DNA of 64,000 bases from NCBI GenBank assembly GCA_022824945.1, contig JAJDYX010000056.1, positions 1 through 64,000 of the forward strand, read 5' to 3'. This DNA is from Candidatus Latescibacterota bacterium (GTDB lineage: Bacteria; Latescibacterota; UBA2968). A program made the position numbers and the translations under genes. This document shows, one piece after another, positions 8,321 through 17,590 of the stretch. Under the pieces are notes generated by a model, which ran no database searches, was not told the origin of the DNA, and was given only the letters and a program-made list of their open reading frames with translations. Position 1 is the stretch's first letter. Every line of letters begins with the position of its first letter.

Positions 8321-9280
8321 CTAACCGTACAGATGCGCCACATAATCGCCATACCCATTGTACATCCGGGTAGGCACGCGATCCATCGTCCCAATCAACC
8401 GCTCTGTTGCCTGAGACCAGCGCGGGTGTGGCACATTGGGATTTACATTAGACCAAAAATCGTACTCTGAAGGTGCTATCTTATTCCAGAACGTCGGAGG
8501 TTGTCGTCTCGTGAACTCGATCTTCACAATAGACTTAATGCTCTTATATCCGTATTTCCACGGCGCGACCAACCGAATGGGCGCCCCGTGCTGCTTGGGC
8601 AATGCATGACCGTAAATACCCGTCGTGAGCATCGTCAATTCATTCGTCGCCTCTTCCATTGTCAGACCCTCAAAATAAGGCCACGGATACCAGGACTGCG
8701 ACTTGATGCCCGGCGCCTGATCCGGACGATTGAACGTCACCATCCGCACGTACTTCGCCGACGACTGGGGCTGCACATAATCAATCAACGCCTTCATCGG
8801 AAATCCCGTCCACGGCACCGTCATCGCCCATGCTTCCACGCACCGAAACCGATAAACGCGCTCTTCCAGCGCGAACCGCTTGAGCAAATCATCCAAATCA
8901 TACGTTCCGGGCTTCTCCACAAAACCCGAAATCTCCACCTCCCAGGGGCGCACCTCAAATTTATCCGTCAACTCGTGAACCTTGCCCTTATTCGTGGTAA
9001 ACTCGTAAAAATTATTGTACCGCGCGGCAACCTTCTCTCGCGTCAATTCCCGCTCCACCGTGTAAATTTCATTGCGCTTTGCCGGATACAAACCCGGCAG
9101 TGATGGGGGAACTTCCACCTCGAACTCATCTTCTGCCATCGCGCAACCCGCACCAATCACCGCACTCGCGCCCGCAACACCCATAGCCTGCATAAAGCGC
9201 CGCCGATTCATGTAAATGTCTTCGGGCGTAACCTCGCCTTCGGGCAACTGCCAGCCTTTGGGAATATGGATAAAAGCCAT
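8321..9280 (-). CDS. msrP: protein-methionine-sulfoxide reductase catalytic subunit (molybdopterin, YedY-like)
   Basis: Periplasmic molybdenum enzyme that reduces methionine sulfoxide in exported proteins. The 319-residue product matches MsrP along its length: twin-arginine signal NRRRFMQAMG near residue 25, YNNFYEF, the RCVEAWAM segment whose Cys ligates Mo, VPWKYG-like APWKYGYKSIKSIV and NVNPNVPHPRWSQATE near the C-terminus. I chose the ATG at 9280 because GGAGG lies 7 nt upstream and a long N-terminal extension is avoided. The membrane haem partner MsrQ is not adjacent, so the electron donor must be elsewhere. The neighbouring redoxin selenoprotein is also predicted to be exported, which suggests an envelope oxidative-repair theme (inference). 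Confidence 0.92.
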   Translation of the reverse strand: MAFIHIPKGWQLPEGEVTPEDIYMNRRRFMQAMGVAGASAVIGAGCAMAEDEFEVEVPPSLPGLYPAKRNEIYTVERELTREKVAARYNNFYEFTTNKGKVHELTDKFEVRPWEVEISGFVEKPGTYDLDDLLKRFALEERVYRFRCVEAWAMTVPWTGFPMKALIDYVQPQSSAKYVRMVTFNRPDQAPGIKSQSWYPWPYFEGLTMEEATNELTMLTTGIYGHALPKQHGAPIRLVAPWKYGYKSIKSIVKIEFTRRQPPTFWNKIAPSEYDFWSNVNPNVPHPRWSQATERLIGTMDRVPTRMYNGYGDYVAHLYG

Positions 9281-9299
9281 CGCATGCCTCCAATTTGAA

Positions 9300-10607
9300 T
9301 TACCGCTGATCCATCGCCACGTAATCGCGTATATCTGCTCCGGTATAAATCTGGCGCGGACGGGCGATCTTCTGTTCGCTATCCCCCAGCATCTCTTTCC
9401 ACTGCGCCAGCCAGCCACAAGACCGTCCCACCGCAAATAACACCGTCATCATCCGCGTGGGCAACCCAATAGCCTGATAGATAATACCCGAATAAAAATC
9501 CACATTGGGATACAATTGTCGCGAAATAAAATAGTCCTCCTGAAGCGCAATCCGCTCCAGTTCCAGCGCAATATCAATCAGGGGATTCTTACCCGTCACC
9601 TCAAACACGCTATACGCGGTCTCTTTGACAATCGCCGCCCTCGGATCGTAATTCTTGTAAACCCGATGCCCAAACCCCTGCAACACCACCTCTTTGTTCT
9701 CCACCCGCTCGATATAAGCCGGCACCTTATCCACCGAGCCGATCTCATTGAGCATATTCAGCACCGCCTCATTCGCGCCCCCGTGTGCCGGACCGTAAAG
9801 TGCTGCTGCTGCACCCGCCATAGATGAATACGGATCTGCACCCCCACTGGCAACGCCCCGCATAATACTGGTAGATAAATTCTGACCGTGATCGGCGTGC
9901 AAAATAAGCAACACTTCCAGCGCGCGCTCGAGCACCGGATCAGCCCGATATGCCTCGCCCTCTGTCCCAAACAGCATATTCAAAAAATTGCCGTAAAGCC
10001 CCAACCCGGGATCTGACGACACATAAGGCAGACCCGCACTGCGGCGATGTACCGCTGCACCTATGGTCACAACATTGCCAACCAGACGACAAATATGACG
10101 AAGTTGTGCCTCTTCGGTTCCAAAATCTCCCTCATCGTCGTAAAACACCGACAGTGCCCCCAGCGCACCCACCAGCATCCCCATCGTATGAGACCCTCTG
10201 GGAAAACCATCGATAAAAGACAAAATATCTTCTGAAATCATCGTTTGAGAATTTACCTGATCGGAAAACCCATCCAACTGATCGCGGCTGGGCAACTCGC
10301 CATAAACCAGCAAATAAGCCACTTCGAGATAAGAAGAAGACGCCACCAACTGCTCAATGGGATATCCGCGATAGCGCAAAATCCCCTTCGCCCCATCAAT
10401 ATACGTAACCGCACTGCTGCAAGACGCCGTATTGACATACGACGGGTCGTATCCCAACATGCCAAAGTCATTTTCCGAACTCTGGATTTGATTCAAATCT
10501 CCTGTGCGCACATGGGCACCGTCCTCAGAATACGTGCCATAAGCAATAGGTAAATCATACGTTTTATCTGTCCGATTATCAATAACTGTCAGTGAATCCT
10601 TGCTCAT
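9300..10607 (-). CDS. gltA: citrate synthase
   Basis: Condenses oxaloacetate with acetyl-CoA at the entry of the TCA cycle; cytoplasmic, 435 residues, the size of hexameric type II citrate synthases. Catalytic His residues are in LHADHGQN and YGPAHGGAN (near residues 262 and 302), and the oxaloacetate-binding segment GFGHRVYK follows near 335. An N-terminal beta domain (YDPSYVNTASC) is present as in Gram-negative GltA. The ATG at 10607 is preceded by AAAGGGG; a start six codons earlier (10625) is possible. It lies 19 nt upstream of msrP on the same strand, though the functions are unrelated. Confidence 0.95.
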   Translation of the reverse strand: MSKDSLTVIDNRTDKTYDLPIAYGTYSEDGAHVRTGDLNQIQSSENDFGMLGYDPSYVNTASCSSAVTYIDGAKGILRYRGYPIEQLVASSSYLEVAYLLVYGELPSRDQLDGFSDQVNSQTMISEDILSFIDGFPRGSHTMGMLVGALGALSVFYDDEGDFGTEEAQLRHICRLVGNVVTIGAAVHRRSAGLPYVSSDPGLGLYGNFLNMLFGTEGEAYRADPVLERALEVLLILHADHGQNLSTSIMRGVASGGADPYSSMAGAAAALYGPAHGGANEAVLNMLNEIGSVDKVPAYIERVENKEVVLQGFGHRVYKNYDPRAAIVKETAYSVFEVTGKNPLIDIALELERIALQEDYFISRQLYPNVDFYSGIIYQAIGLPTRMMTVLFAVGRSCGWLAQWKEMLGDSEQKIARPRQIYTGADIRDYVAMDQR

Positions 10608-10655
10608 CACAAGCCCCTTTCTCATAATCCACCCATTTGGAGGAGAATTGTTTTA

Positions 10656-11321
10656 CTATTGTGCTATAACCTGATAAATTCTACGCGAACTGCTCTGATC
10701 TGCAGGATCGGACTGCACAGAAACCGCATCAAAAACGCGCTGCAGCGCCCGGTCATAAGATGACCCACCCGCACAAATCGCAAGTGCCCCACCCGTTCGA
10801 AGTCGCATTTGCAATACGCGCAACATCGACAAACTGTAAGCCTGGCGATTCTCCGCTCGCGCCACCTGATCTGGCCCAACATCAATATGCATCGCAATAC
10901 CGTGATAATTGCGCGGAGAACCCTGCACATAAGAACAAAAATCGCCCACAATAAGCTCGACCCGTGCGTCATTCAGCAAATCGGCATTGGTCAAATACGT
11001 GCGATTCCATTCTACAATTTGCGGCTCAATTTCCACCACACACACGGACTGCACAGCCCTGTGCTCCAACACCTGCCTCAGCGTCACACCCAGTCCAAGC
11101 CCACCGATCAACACATCGGCATATCTCTGATCTGGAGAAATGCCAGATAGTGCGAGATCGGCAAGAGCGATCTCCAAATTGGAGTGGGTGCTTGCAATCG
11201 CACATCCATTTATAGAAAGCACATGATACCACTGCCCGTCAAACATTGCCTCATCAAGCCGAAAATTTCCATTTTGCGTCTCGGCCGATGCCACATGACC
11301 TGACGTGCTATCGCTCTGCAT
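10656..11321 (-). CDS. spermidine-synthase-like class I methyltransferase fold protein
   Basis: Product of 221 residues with a Rossmann SAM-binding domain: glycine loop GGLGLGVTLRQVLEH near residue 92 and acidic strand end VVEIEPQIVEW near 115. The DVGPDQ segment takes the place of the catalytic Asp region of polyamine synthases. The N-terminal strands (MFDGQWYHVLSINGCAIAST) resemble the beta-hairpin domain of spermidine-synthase-like proteins that are not aminopropyltransferases. No partner gene such as speD is nearby. Role unknown; either a methyltransferase or an atypical aminopropyltransferase. It lies head to head with the HAD gene at 11486. Confidence 0.68.
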   Translation of the reverse strand: MQSDSTSGHVASAETQNGNFRLDEAMFDGQWYHVLSINGCAIASTHSNLEIALADLALSGISPDQRYADVLIGGLGLGVTLRQVLEHRAVQSVCVVEIEPQIVEWNRTYLTNADLLNDARVELIVGDFCSYVQGSPRNYHGIAMHIDVGPDQVARAENRQAYSLSMLRVLQMRLRTGGALAICAGGSSYDRALQRVFDAVSVQSDPADQSSSRRIYQVIAQ

Positions 11322-11485
11322 TCATCGCGCCTTTTTTATTAGAAATTCAGTTTGGGCCAGTATTACAATATATAGGAGATTCCAAAATTTTCAAACATAT
11401 TTGGTCGGGAAACAGCTATCATTACGCACTTGATTTTTCAAACGTGAATCCCTTTATTGACGCACCGCCTAACAGGAATACATTT

Positions 11486-12307
11486 ATGAGTCAATACATC
11501 GGCAACATCGAAATCATAGCAACACATATCCCCCGCGGGCACTATCGCTCAGTACTCTTTGATTTTGACGGCACATTATCGCTCATTCGTCAGGGCTGGC
11601 GCGAAATCATGATCCCCATGATGGTCGAGGTACTCTCCAAACTCAACACCGGCGAAACCGAAGCAGAATATCGCGTCCTGGTCACCGAATTTATCGACCG
11701 CCTCACCGGCAGGCAAACCATCTACCAGATGATTCAGTTGTGTGACGAAATCCAGAAACGCGGTGGCACACCAGACGATCCCCTGACCTACAAACAGCGC
11801 TTTCACGACCTCCTCAACGCCCACATAGCCCATCGCATTCGCGGCCTCGAAACAGGCGATATCGCCCCCCACGACCTCATGCTGCCCCATACCCGCGCCC
11901 TGCTCGACAACCTGTCCAACCGCGGCCTGGTACTTTATTTAGCCAGCGGCACCGATCTCGTCTTTGTCCGCCGCGAAGTCGAATTACTCGGCCTTACAGC
12001 CTACTTTGGAGACCGCGTCTTTGGCGCCCTGGACCAGCACGAAAACTTTTCCAAAGCCATGGTCATACAGAACATGCTCGAAACCCACGCCATAGACGGT
12101 TCTGAACTCCTCGGATTTGGCGATGGGTACGTCGAAATCGAAAACGTAAAAGCCGTGGGCGGCACCGCAGTCGGCGTCGCATCAGACGAAGTCAAACGCG
12201 AAGGCATCAACACCTGGAAGCGAAACCGCCTCATCGAAGTCGGTGCAGACATCATCATCCCGGAATACCGCGAGCAAGAAACCCTCATCGCATATCTGTG
12301 TGATTAA
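11486..12307 (+). CDS. HAD-superfamily hydrolase
   Basis: Phosphatase-type haloacid dehalogenase of 273 residues. Motif I is LFDFDGTLS near residue 28 (Asp nucleophile and acid/base Asp), motif II is LYLASGTD near 152, and motif IV is LLGFGDGYVEI near 210. A helical cap lies between motifs I and II. I start at the ATG at 11486 (AGGA upstream); the open frame extends back to 11246 but that part is antisense to the upstream methyltransferase. It is followed 19 nt later by the galactonate-dehydratase-like gene, so a sugar-phosphate substrate is plausible but unproven. Confidence 0.82.
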   Translation: MSQYIGNIEIIATHIPRGHYRSVLFDFDGTLSLIRQGWREIMIPMMVEVLSKLNTGETEAEYRVLVTEFIDRLTGRQTIYQMIQLCDEIQKRGGTPDDPLTYKQRFHDLLNAHIAHRIRGLETGDIAPHDLMLPHTRALLDNLSNRGLVLYLASGTDLVFVRREVELLGLTAYFGDRVFGALDQHENFSKAMVIQNMLETHAIDGSELLGFGDGYVEIENVKAVGGTAVGVASDEVKREGINTWKRNRLIEVGADIIIPEYREQETLIAYLCD

Positions 12308-12326
12308 CCACCCTAAAGGAGTTGAC

Positions 12327-13451
12327 ATGAAAATCACCAAACTCGAAACCTTCCTCGTCAAACCGCGCTGGCTCTTTCTCAAAATGCACACAGACGAAGG
12401 CCTCGTCGGCCTTGGCGAACCCATCCTCGAAGGACGCGCCCGTACCTGCGCTCAAGCCGTAGCAGAACTCGAACCCTATCTCATCGGCAAAGACCCCCGT
12501 CGCGTGGTACACCACTGGCAGGCCATGTATCGCCATGCATTTTATCGCGGCGGACCCATTCTCACCAGTGCTCTATCCGGTGTCGAACAAGCACTTTGGG
12601 ATCTCGCCGGAAAAGCCGCAAACATGCCCGTCTATGAAATGCTCGGCGGACCGCTGCGCGACCGCATCAAAATGTACAAAGGCACGGGAGGGGGCGGCAC
12701 GCCCGAACAGGCTGCTGCCGCAGTAAAAGAACGCAAAAAGCAGGGATTTATCGCCATAAAGACCGGTCCAGCCAAAATTCGCCCGGCGCGCATCGTCGAA
12801 AACCCGGCCTTTATCGATCACGCAGTCGAAACATTTGCCGCCATGCGCGAAGCGGGCGGACCGGACTTTGACATCGCCATCGACTTTCACGGCGCCATAT
12901 CACCGCAAACCGCCGCCATACTCATCAAAGCACTGGAACCCTACCAGCCGATGTTTGTCGAAGAACCCATCCAGTGTCAAGACATAGAAGGCATGGCAGA
13001 ACTCGCGCGCAAAACCCACTTGCCCATCGCAACAGGCGAACGCATCTTCACCAAATGGGGCTTCCGAGAACTCCTCGAAAAACGCGCCTGTTCCATCATA
13101 CAACCCGACCTATCACACGCCGGCGGCATCTTCGAAACCCGTCTGATCGCGGGCATGGCCGAATCCTATTACGCAGCCGTTGCTCCGCACTGTCCGCTCG
13201 GCCCCATTTCATTAGCCGCCTGCATCCAGCTCGACGCCAGCATACCCAACTTCCTCGCGCAAGAACACACCATGTTTGGCGAAGACTATCTCAAAGAACC
13301 GTTCCAATTCAAAGACGGCTACGTCGAATTGCCCAAAGGACCCGGCCTTGGCATTGAACTGGACGACGACAAAATGGAAGACAAAATTGGCCACGACTGG
13401 ACCAATCAAAGATCCCTTCACCCCGACGACGGATCGGTCGTCGATTGGTAA
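12327..13451 (+). CDS. enolase-superfamily sugar-acid dehydratase (galactonate dehydratase-like)
   Basis: Magnesium-dependent dehydratase of 374 residues. Metal ligands appear as DFH (near residue 191), EEP (near 217) and GER (near 243). The acid/base His is in APHCPLGP near 288; the DxH motif and APHxPLGP are typical of D-galactonate dehydratase-type members rather than mandelate racemase. RBS AAGGAG lies 7 nt before the ATG. It is flanked by a HAD phosphatase and an SDR in one apparent operon with short gaps, as in a sugar-acid catabolic unit. The true substrate could be another aldonic acid. Confidence 0.85.
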   Translation: MKITKLETFLVKPRWLFLKMHTDEGLVGLGEPILEGRARTCAQAVAELEPYLIGKDPRRVVHHWQAMYRHAFYRGGPILTSALSGVEQALWDLAGKAANMPVYEMLGGPLRDRIKMYKGTGGGGTPEQAAAAVKERKKQGFIAIKTGPAKIRPARIVENPAFIDHAVETFAAMREAGGPDFDIAIDFHGAISPQTAAILIKALEPYQPMFVEEPIQCQDIEGMAELARKTHLPIATGERIFTKWGFRELLEKRACSIIQPDLSHAGGIFETRLIAGMAESYYAAVAPHCPLGPISLAACIQLDASIPNFLAQEHTMFGEDYLKEPFQFKDGYVELPKGPGLGIELDDDKMEDKIGHDWTNQRSLHPDDGSVVDW

Positions 13452-13473
13452 AATAGTTTCTCAAGGAGACCAC

Positions 13474-14211
13474 ATGTCACAACTCACTGGAAAAGTCGCA
13501 CTCGTCACAGGCAGTGGACGGGGTATTGGTCGCGCCATTGCCATCGCCTTTGCCAAAGAAGAAGCCGACCTCATACTCGCCGCACGCACGACCGAACAAC
13601 TCGATGCCGTTGCCGAAGAAATTCGCGCCCTCGGTCGCAAAGTCCTGTCCGTACCCACCGACGTCACCAACCGCCAGAGCGTAGATGCATTGGCAGAAAA
13701 AGTCCGCGGAGAATTTGACCGCCTGGACATCCTCGTCAACAACGCGGGCGGCGGCATAGAGCGCAACAGCATCCTCGACAGCGATCCCGATCTCTGGATC
13801 AAAGACGTCACGGTAAACTGCATCAGCGCCTACCTCGTCTCGCACGCCCTGCTACCCCTCATGATTGACTCCGGCGGTGGCAGAGTCATCAACGTGGGAT
13901 CGGGCATGGGCCATCGCCCCAGAGCGGGCGGTTCTGCGTATCAAGTTGGCAAAGCCGGCATGTGGATGTTCACCCAATGCCTATCAGAAGAAGTCTGGGA
14001 AAACAACATCACAGTCAACGAACTCATCCCCGGCCCGGTAGCCACACGTCTTACCGGCGATCGCATGAGAGTGGGCGGTCCACCGCCCTTCGCGCCCAGC
14101 GAAGTCGTCAAAGCACCCGAAGACGTCGCCCCCCTCGCGCTCTTTTTAGCCACTCAACCCGACGGGGGACCGACCGCTCAAACCTTCAGCCTGACCCGTC
14201 GCCCAATTTAG
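13474..14211 (+). CDS. short-chain dehydrogenase/reductase
   Basis: NAD(P)-dependent oxidoreductase of 245 residues. Cofactor loop TGSGRGIG near residue 12, NNAGGG near 88, and catalytic YxxxK as AYQVGK near 152 with the preceding Ser in INVGSG. Arg in the glycine loop and AARTTEQL after strand 2 suggest NADP preference. AAGGAG lies 7 nt upstream of the ATG. Last gene of the HAD-dehydratase-SDR group; likely oxidises a sugar or a dehydratase product. Confidence 0.88.
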   Translation: MSQLTGKVALVTGSGRGIGRAIAIAFAKEEADLILAARTTEQLDAVAEEIRALGRKVLSVPTDVTNRQSVDALAEKVRGEFDRLDILVNNAGGGIERNSILDSDPDLWIKDVTVNCISAYLVSHALLPLMIDSGGGRVINVGSGMGHRPRAGGSAYQVGKAGMWMFTQCLSEEVWENNITVNELIPGPVATRLTGDRMRVGGPPPFAPSEVVKAPEDVAPLALFLATQPDGGPTAQTFSLTRRPI

Positions 14212-14251
14212 AACGCGGATTAAACGGATTAAACAGATTAAACGGATTGAA
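14211..14251. repeat. 10-nt tandem repeat (GGATTAAACA type)
   Basis: Four imperfect units of about 10 nt (CGGATTAAA / CGGATTAAACA / GATTAAACGGATTGAA) begin right at the SDR stop codon. Similar short-unit arrays are found at 6030-6067 and 44064-44107 with a different unit. No function is evident. Confidence 0.75.
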
Positions 14252-14326
14252 GCTAAACCAAAAAATCAACTCAAATAGTCATCAGATCATAGTATTGATC
14301 TTAACTTTTCTACAAAAGGAACAACT

Positions 14327-16279
14327 ATGTCAAAAAAAATCATCGCCTACGGCATGGACGGCTTCATCACCCCCATGATGAAATACTTTGCCGACGAAGG
14401 CGTTATCCCAACTTTCAAACGCATGCTCGACGAAGGCGCAGTCAACGAAACCTTCCCCTCCTTCCCGGTCTGGACACCCACCAACTGGGCAACCCTCTCC
14501 ACTGGCGCGCACACCGGCACCCACAGCGTCACGCGCTGGCGCGTCGAAGTAGGTCCCGGCGAACGCATCAACTCTTTTCACGGTCGCGCCAACAATGCCC
14601 AGCGCCTGTGGAACGCCCTCGAGCGCGAAGGACTCAAAGGCGTTGCCCTGCACTATCCGGCAGCGCATCCCTCAGGCGTGGAAAAAGGGTATGTCATTGA
14701 CGGATTTGGCCATCCCGGACACGCCAGCACCGACTATGAAATCGCAGCAGCGCAGGCTTATACCACTGCCGAACACGTCGAAGAAATCGTGGAAATGGAC
14801 CACGACGGCACAGCCGTACGCCGAAGACAGCGAAGCATAGAACCCATCCCCGCCCTATCGCCCGCAGATGGCTGGGCCAATCTGCCACAAAGTGCTGTCC
14901 CACCCCTCGCTTCCACCATTGAAATCCACGCACGCCTCGGCGGCGACATCAACCGCTATCACCTGCTCGTCTTTGCCAGCGCCAACAGCGGATACGACAC
15001 CCTGCGCGTCTGCCGCTCCCAAAACGGCAACGACCACATCGCCGAAGCCAGCGCGGGATCGTGGAGCAACTGGGCCATCGAACCCTTCTGCATTGAAAGC
15101 CGCGAACAACGCGCCTCTGTGCGCTTCAAACTCCTCGAACTCGAACCCGACGGTTCCCATCTCAAGCTCTACCGCTCTCAGATCACATATAGCGATGGCT
15201 TCACGTATCCAGATGACCTCGCCGACGAACTCATTCAGCGATTTGGTCCCTATCAAGAACACGCCTCCATGACTCCCTACACCTCTGGCATGACCGACTT
15301 TGACACCGCCCTTGAAGAATGCGAATATCAGGGCCTCTGGTTTGCCGACGTAGCCAATTATATGCTCCACGAAAAAGGTGCCAATTTCTTTATCTGTCAC
15401 TGGCATCTCTACGACTACATCAACCACATCCACCTCGACGGCGTCGATCCGGTTTGCCCGGCTTACGATCCCGACAAAGCCGGCGATATTATGCACCTCT
15501 TCCGCAAAGCCTACATCGTCGGCGACAAAATTTTAAAACGCATGTGGGACGCCGCCGATGACACCACATACGTCGGCGTGCTTTCCGATCACGGCGCATC
15601 GCCAGATGTGCGCATCGCCAATATCCGAAAATTCCTGCACGACAGTGGATTCACCGTCCTGAAAGAAGACGCCAGCGACGGCGTCGAGCGCGACGAAGTC
15701 CTGGAAAGAGAAATCGACTTTGAAAAAACCCGCGCCTACCTCAAAGACGACAAGGGATTCGACATTTGGATCAACGCCGAACCCGGTTCCGTATTCGACG
15801 AAATCGAACGCGACCTCCTCCTCGCCCTTCGCACCTGGGTCGATGAAGACATCGGCCGCAATGTCGTTGCCATCGCTCTGCCCAGACGCGACGCGTACAT
15901 ACTCGGACAATGGGGCGACCAGTGCGGCGACGTCATCTTCGCCTGGGATCACGGGTTCGTCAGTGGGTACTACGGCCAGTGGAAAGGCATCGTGGGCGGT
16001 GGTTGCGTCGGCGCGCCCGAAGTCTTCGGCGCACACCACGGCGGCTTTATCCCCACGCGCAGCGACATCTCATCGAGCTTTGGTTCTTTCTTCCTATCAG
16101 GTCCCGGCATCAAAAAAGGCTACGAGCGCCCCACCGACAAACTTGGCTACATCCACGCCGCAGACGTCGTCCCCACGCTTTGCCACATCTTCGGCATCGC
16201 CCCTCCCGACCAGAGCCAGGGCGCGGTTGCCTACGACATTCTCGAAGGGCATGAAATGGTACGGGAACGGCCTGAGTAA
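14327..16279 (+). CDS. alkaline-phosphatase-superfamily phosphodiesterase/nucleotide pyrophosphatase-like protein
   Basis: Large hydrolase of 650 residues. The N-terminus IIAYGMDGF carries the first metal Asp of the type I phosphodiesterase/alkaline phosphatase fold. PVWTPTNWATLSTG, near residue 48, supplies the Thr nucleophile region; later SDHGA (near 422) and AHHGGF (near 567) supply metal ligands. About 200 residues between 150 and 350 form an insert with beta-rich sequence (TIEIHARLGGD). There is no signal peptide. The family includes phosphonoacetate hydrolases, nucleotide pyrophosphatases and cofactor-independent mutases; I cannot assign the substrate. The lipoprotein gene follows after 7 nt. 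Confidence 0.78.
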   Translation: MSKKIIAYGMDGFITPMMKYFADEGVIPTFKRMLDEGAVNETFPSFPVWTPTNWATLSTGAHTGTHSVTRWRVEVGPGERINSFHGRANNAQRLWNALEREGLKGVALHYPAAHPSGVEKGYVIDGFGHPGHASTDYEIAAAQAYTTAEHVEEIVEMDHDGTAVRRRQRSIEPIPALSPADGWANLPQSAVPPLASTIEIHARLGGDINRYHLLVFASANSGYDTLRVCRSQNGNDHIAEASAGSWSNWAIEPFCIESREQRASVRFKLLELEPDGSHLKLYRSQITYSDGFTYPDDLADELIQRFGPYQEHASMTPYTSGMTDFDTALEECEYQGLWFADVANYMLHEKGANFFICHWHLYDYINHIHLDGVDPVCPAYDPDKAGDIMHLFRKAYIVGDKILKRMWDAADDTTYVGVLSDHGASPDVRIANIRKFLHDSGFTVLKEDASDGVERDEVLEREIDFEKTRAYLKDDKGFDIWINAEPGSVFDEIERDLLLALRTWVDEDIGRNVVAIALPRRDAYILGQWGDQCGDVIFAWDHGFVSGYYGQWKGIVGGGCVGAPEVFGAHHGGFIPTRSDISSSFGSFFLSGPGIKKGYERPTDKLGYIHAADVVPTLCHIFGIAPPDQSQGAVAYDILEGHEMVRERPE

Positions 16280-16286
16280 AGAAAAT

Positions 16287-17030
16287 ATGACACAACAATT
16301 TGCCCTTGTTCTTATCGCCTGCCTGACGATTACGTCCTGTACCTCCACAAAGGGCGCAACCGAGGCTGAGTTCAGCTTCACTTTTCAAAGCGATGCCGAA
16401 GGGTGGACGGCCGGATTTGCCGATCTTCCCGCCAACTTCGACCCATCAATCTACGAACTCGACTCCGATTATCGCCCTCTGCCGCCAGGTCTTGAAGGCA
16501 ATGGTCTCTACATACAGGGACATAATCGCAGCGACGACCTTTTCATGTTTTTCAAGAGGCGGATTGATGGGCTTAAGGCAGATGCGACCTACGAGATATT
16601 AGCGTCCCTCGACCTGGCGACCAACGTTCCGACCAACACCTTTGGTATCGGTGGCTCTCCCGGCGAGAGCGTGTACGTAAAAGCGGGCGCATCTACCGTC
16701 GAACCCGTAGTAGAGGGGGAAAATCTCAGACTGAACATCGACAAGGGAAACCAGTCCAAAGGCGGTGCGTCAATGGTCGTTATAGGAAACGTCGCTCATC
16801 CCGAGGTTGTCGGCAGAGAGTTCCGGCTCAAGTCTCTTGACAATGCCGACAATCCCGTGACTGTCACTACTGACAGTGAGGGAGGACTCTGGCTAATCGT
16901 CGGTACTGACTCCGGCTTTGAGGGACTGAGCACTTTCTACTACGCCCGCATTGCCTACACACTCAAAGTCGTGGAATCCCTCAACTCGGGAGCTGCGCTT
17001 CTCGGGCCGAGTAACCGGGGTTTGGATTAG
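16287..17030 (+). CDS. hypothetical lipoprotein
   Basis: Predicted lipoprotein of 247 residues: hydrophobic leader LVLIACLTITSC with a lipobox-like end and Cys near residue 18. The rest is beta-rich (SFTFQSDAEGWTAGFADLP, then strands rich in Val and Gly) and resembles a jelly-roll or carbohydrate-binding-like domain. I do not recognise a catalytic motif. The frame is open far upstream, but that part overlaps the phosphodiesterase gene in another frame, so the ATG at 16287 with the leader is the credible start. Confidence 0.62.
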   Translation: MTQQFALVLIACLTITSCTSTKGATEAEFSFTFQSDAEGWTAGFADLPANFDPSIYELDSDYRPLPPGLEGNGLYIQGHNRSDDLFMFFKRRIDGLKADATYEILASLDLATNVPTNTFGIGGSPGESVYVKAGASTVEPVVEGENLRLNIDKGNQSKGGASMVVIGNVAHPEVVGREFRLKSLDNADNPVTVTTDSEGGLWLIVGTDSGFEGLSTFYYARIAYTLKVVESLNSGAALLGPSNRGLD

Positions 17031-17062
17031 GTTTACGCGGGCACTCAATTTCTTGGTTGATT

Positions 17063-17302
17063 ATGAAAAAAAATAATTTTACACAACTATTCGCCCTCTG
17101 CATCAATAATGAAGGATACGAGGCGTCTCTTGAAGTGGGTAAGGTTTATCGCATCATCCCCGATGAAGAAGCAGCCGCCCATGGCTATATTCGCATCATT
17201 GATGAAAGTGGTGAAGATTATGCTTTGGGCGATGACCGCTTTCATCGTGTTGAACTACCCGATGCTATTAGTGAGATGTTGGAATCAGCACAGCAGGTAT
17301 AG
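17063..17302 (+). CDS. small hypothetical protein
   Basis: Product of 79 residues with FTQLFALCINNEGYEASLEVGKVYR and a hydrophilic DESGEDYALGDDRFHRVEL tail. It looks like a compact beta-barrel (SH3-like) small protein; many such genes travel with toxin-antitoxin loci. No strong RBS. A decayed relative of the 5' end is seen at 30594-30650. Function unknown. Confidence 0.55.
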   Translation: MKKNNFTQLFALCINNEGYEASLEVGKVYRIIPDEEAAAHGYIRIIDESGEDYALGDDRFHRVELPDAISEMLESAQQV

Positions 17303-17326
17303 CTCATAAACACAGGGTACAAAAAA

Positions 17327-17357
17327 GGGCGTGCGAAATCGAATCGCACGCCCTTTT
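17327..17357. terminator. bidirectional terminator
   Basis: A 10-bp stem GGGCGTGCGA / TCGCACGCCC with a 7-nt loop, followed by TTTT on the plus strand and preceded by six A on the other side. It sits between the convergent small gene (ending 17302) and brnA (ending 17384), so it can end transcription both ways. Confidence 0.85.
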
Positions 17358-17383
17358 GTATTAAAATGAGACTGTTTTTCAGA

Positions 17384-17590
17384 TCATGAGGCCCACTTGA
17401 GCTTTTTCTTCGTCTGGACGCAGTCCCTGAGATATAGATTGATCAAACTCTGGTATGGAATACCCGTTTCGTCCGCCAAATCCTTAAAATACGCAATCAC
17501 ATCCGTCCCCAAACGAAGCGTAACCTGCTTCTTAAAATGCTTTGCATAGGGATTCCTGACGGATTTCGAGAAGTCGTATTCTTTTCTCAT
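17384..17590 (-). CDS. BrnA-like antitoxin
   Basis: Product of 68 residues: N-terminal KEYDFSKSVRNPYAK typical of BrnA/CopG-like partners of BrnT, then a ribbon-helix-helix (QVTLRLGTDVIAYFKDLADE). It neutralises the toxin encoded just upstream and probably represses the operon. Its start overlaps the toxin stop by 4 nt, so translation is coupled. It differs clearly from the BrnA at 54161-54361, so the two loci are not recent duplicates. Confidence 0.85.
   Translation of the reverse strand: MRKEYDFSKSVRNPYAKHFKKQVTLRLGTDVIAYFKDLADETGIPYQSLINLYLRDCVQTKKKLKWAS

Noticed and set aside
15720-16286. N-terminal extension of the lipoprotein frame
   Set aside because: Lies inside the phosphodiesterase gene in another frame, is Ser/Thr/Pro-rich noise, and the signal peptide starts at 16287.
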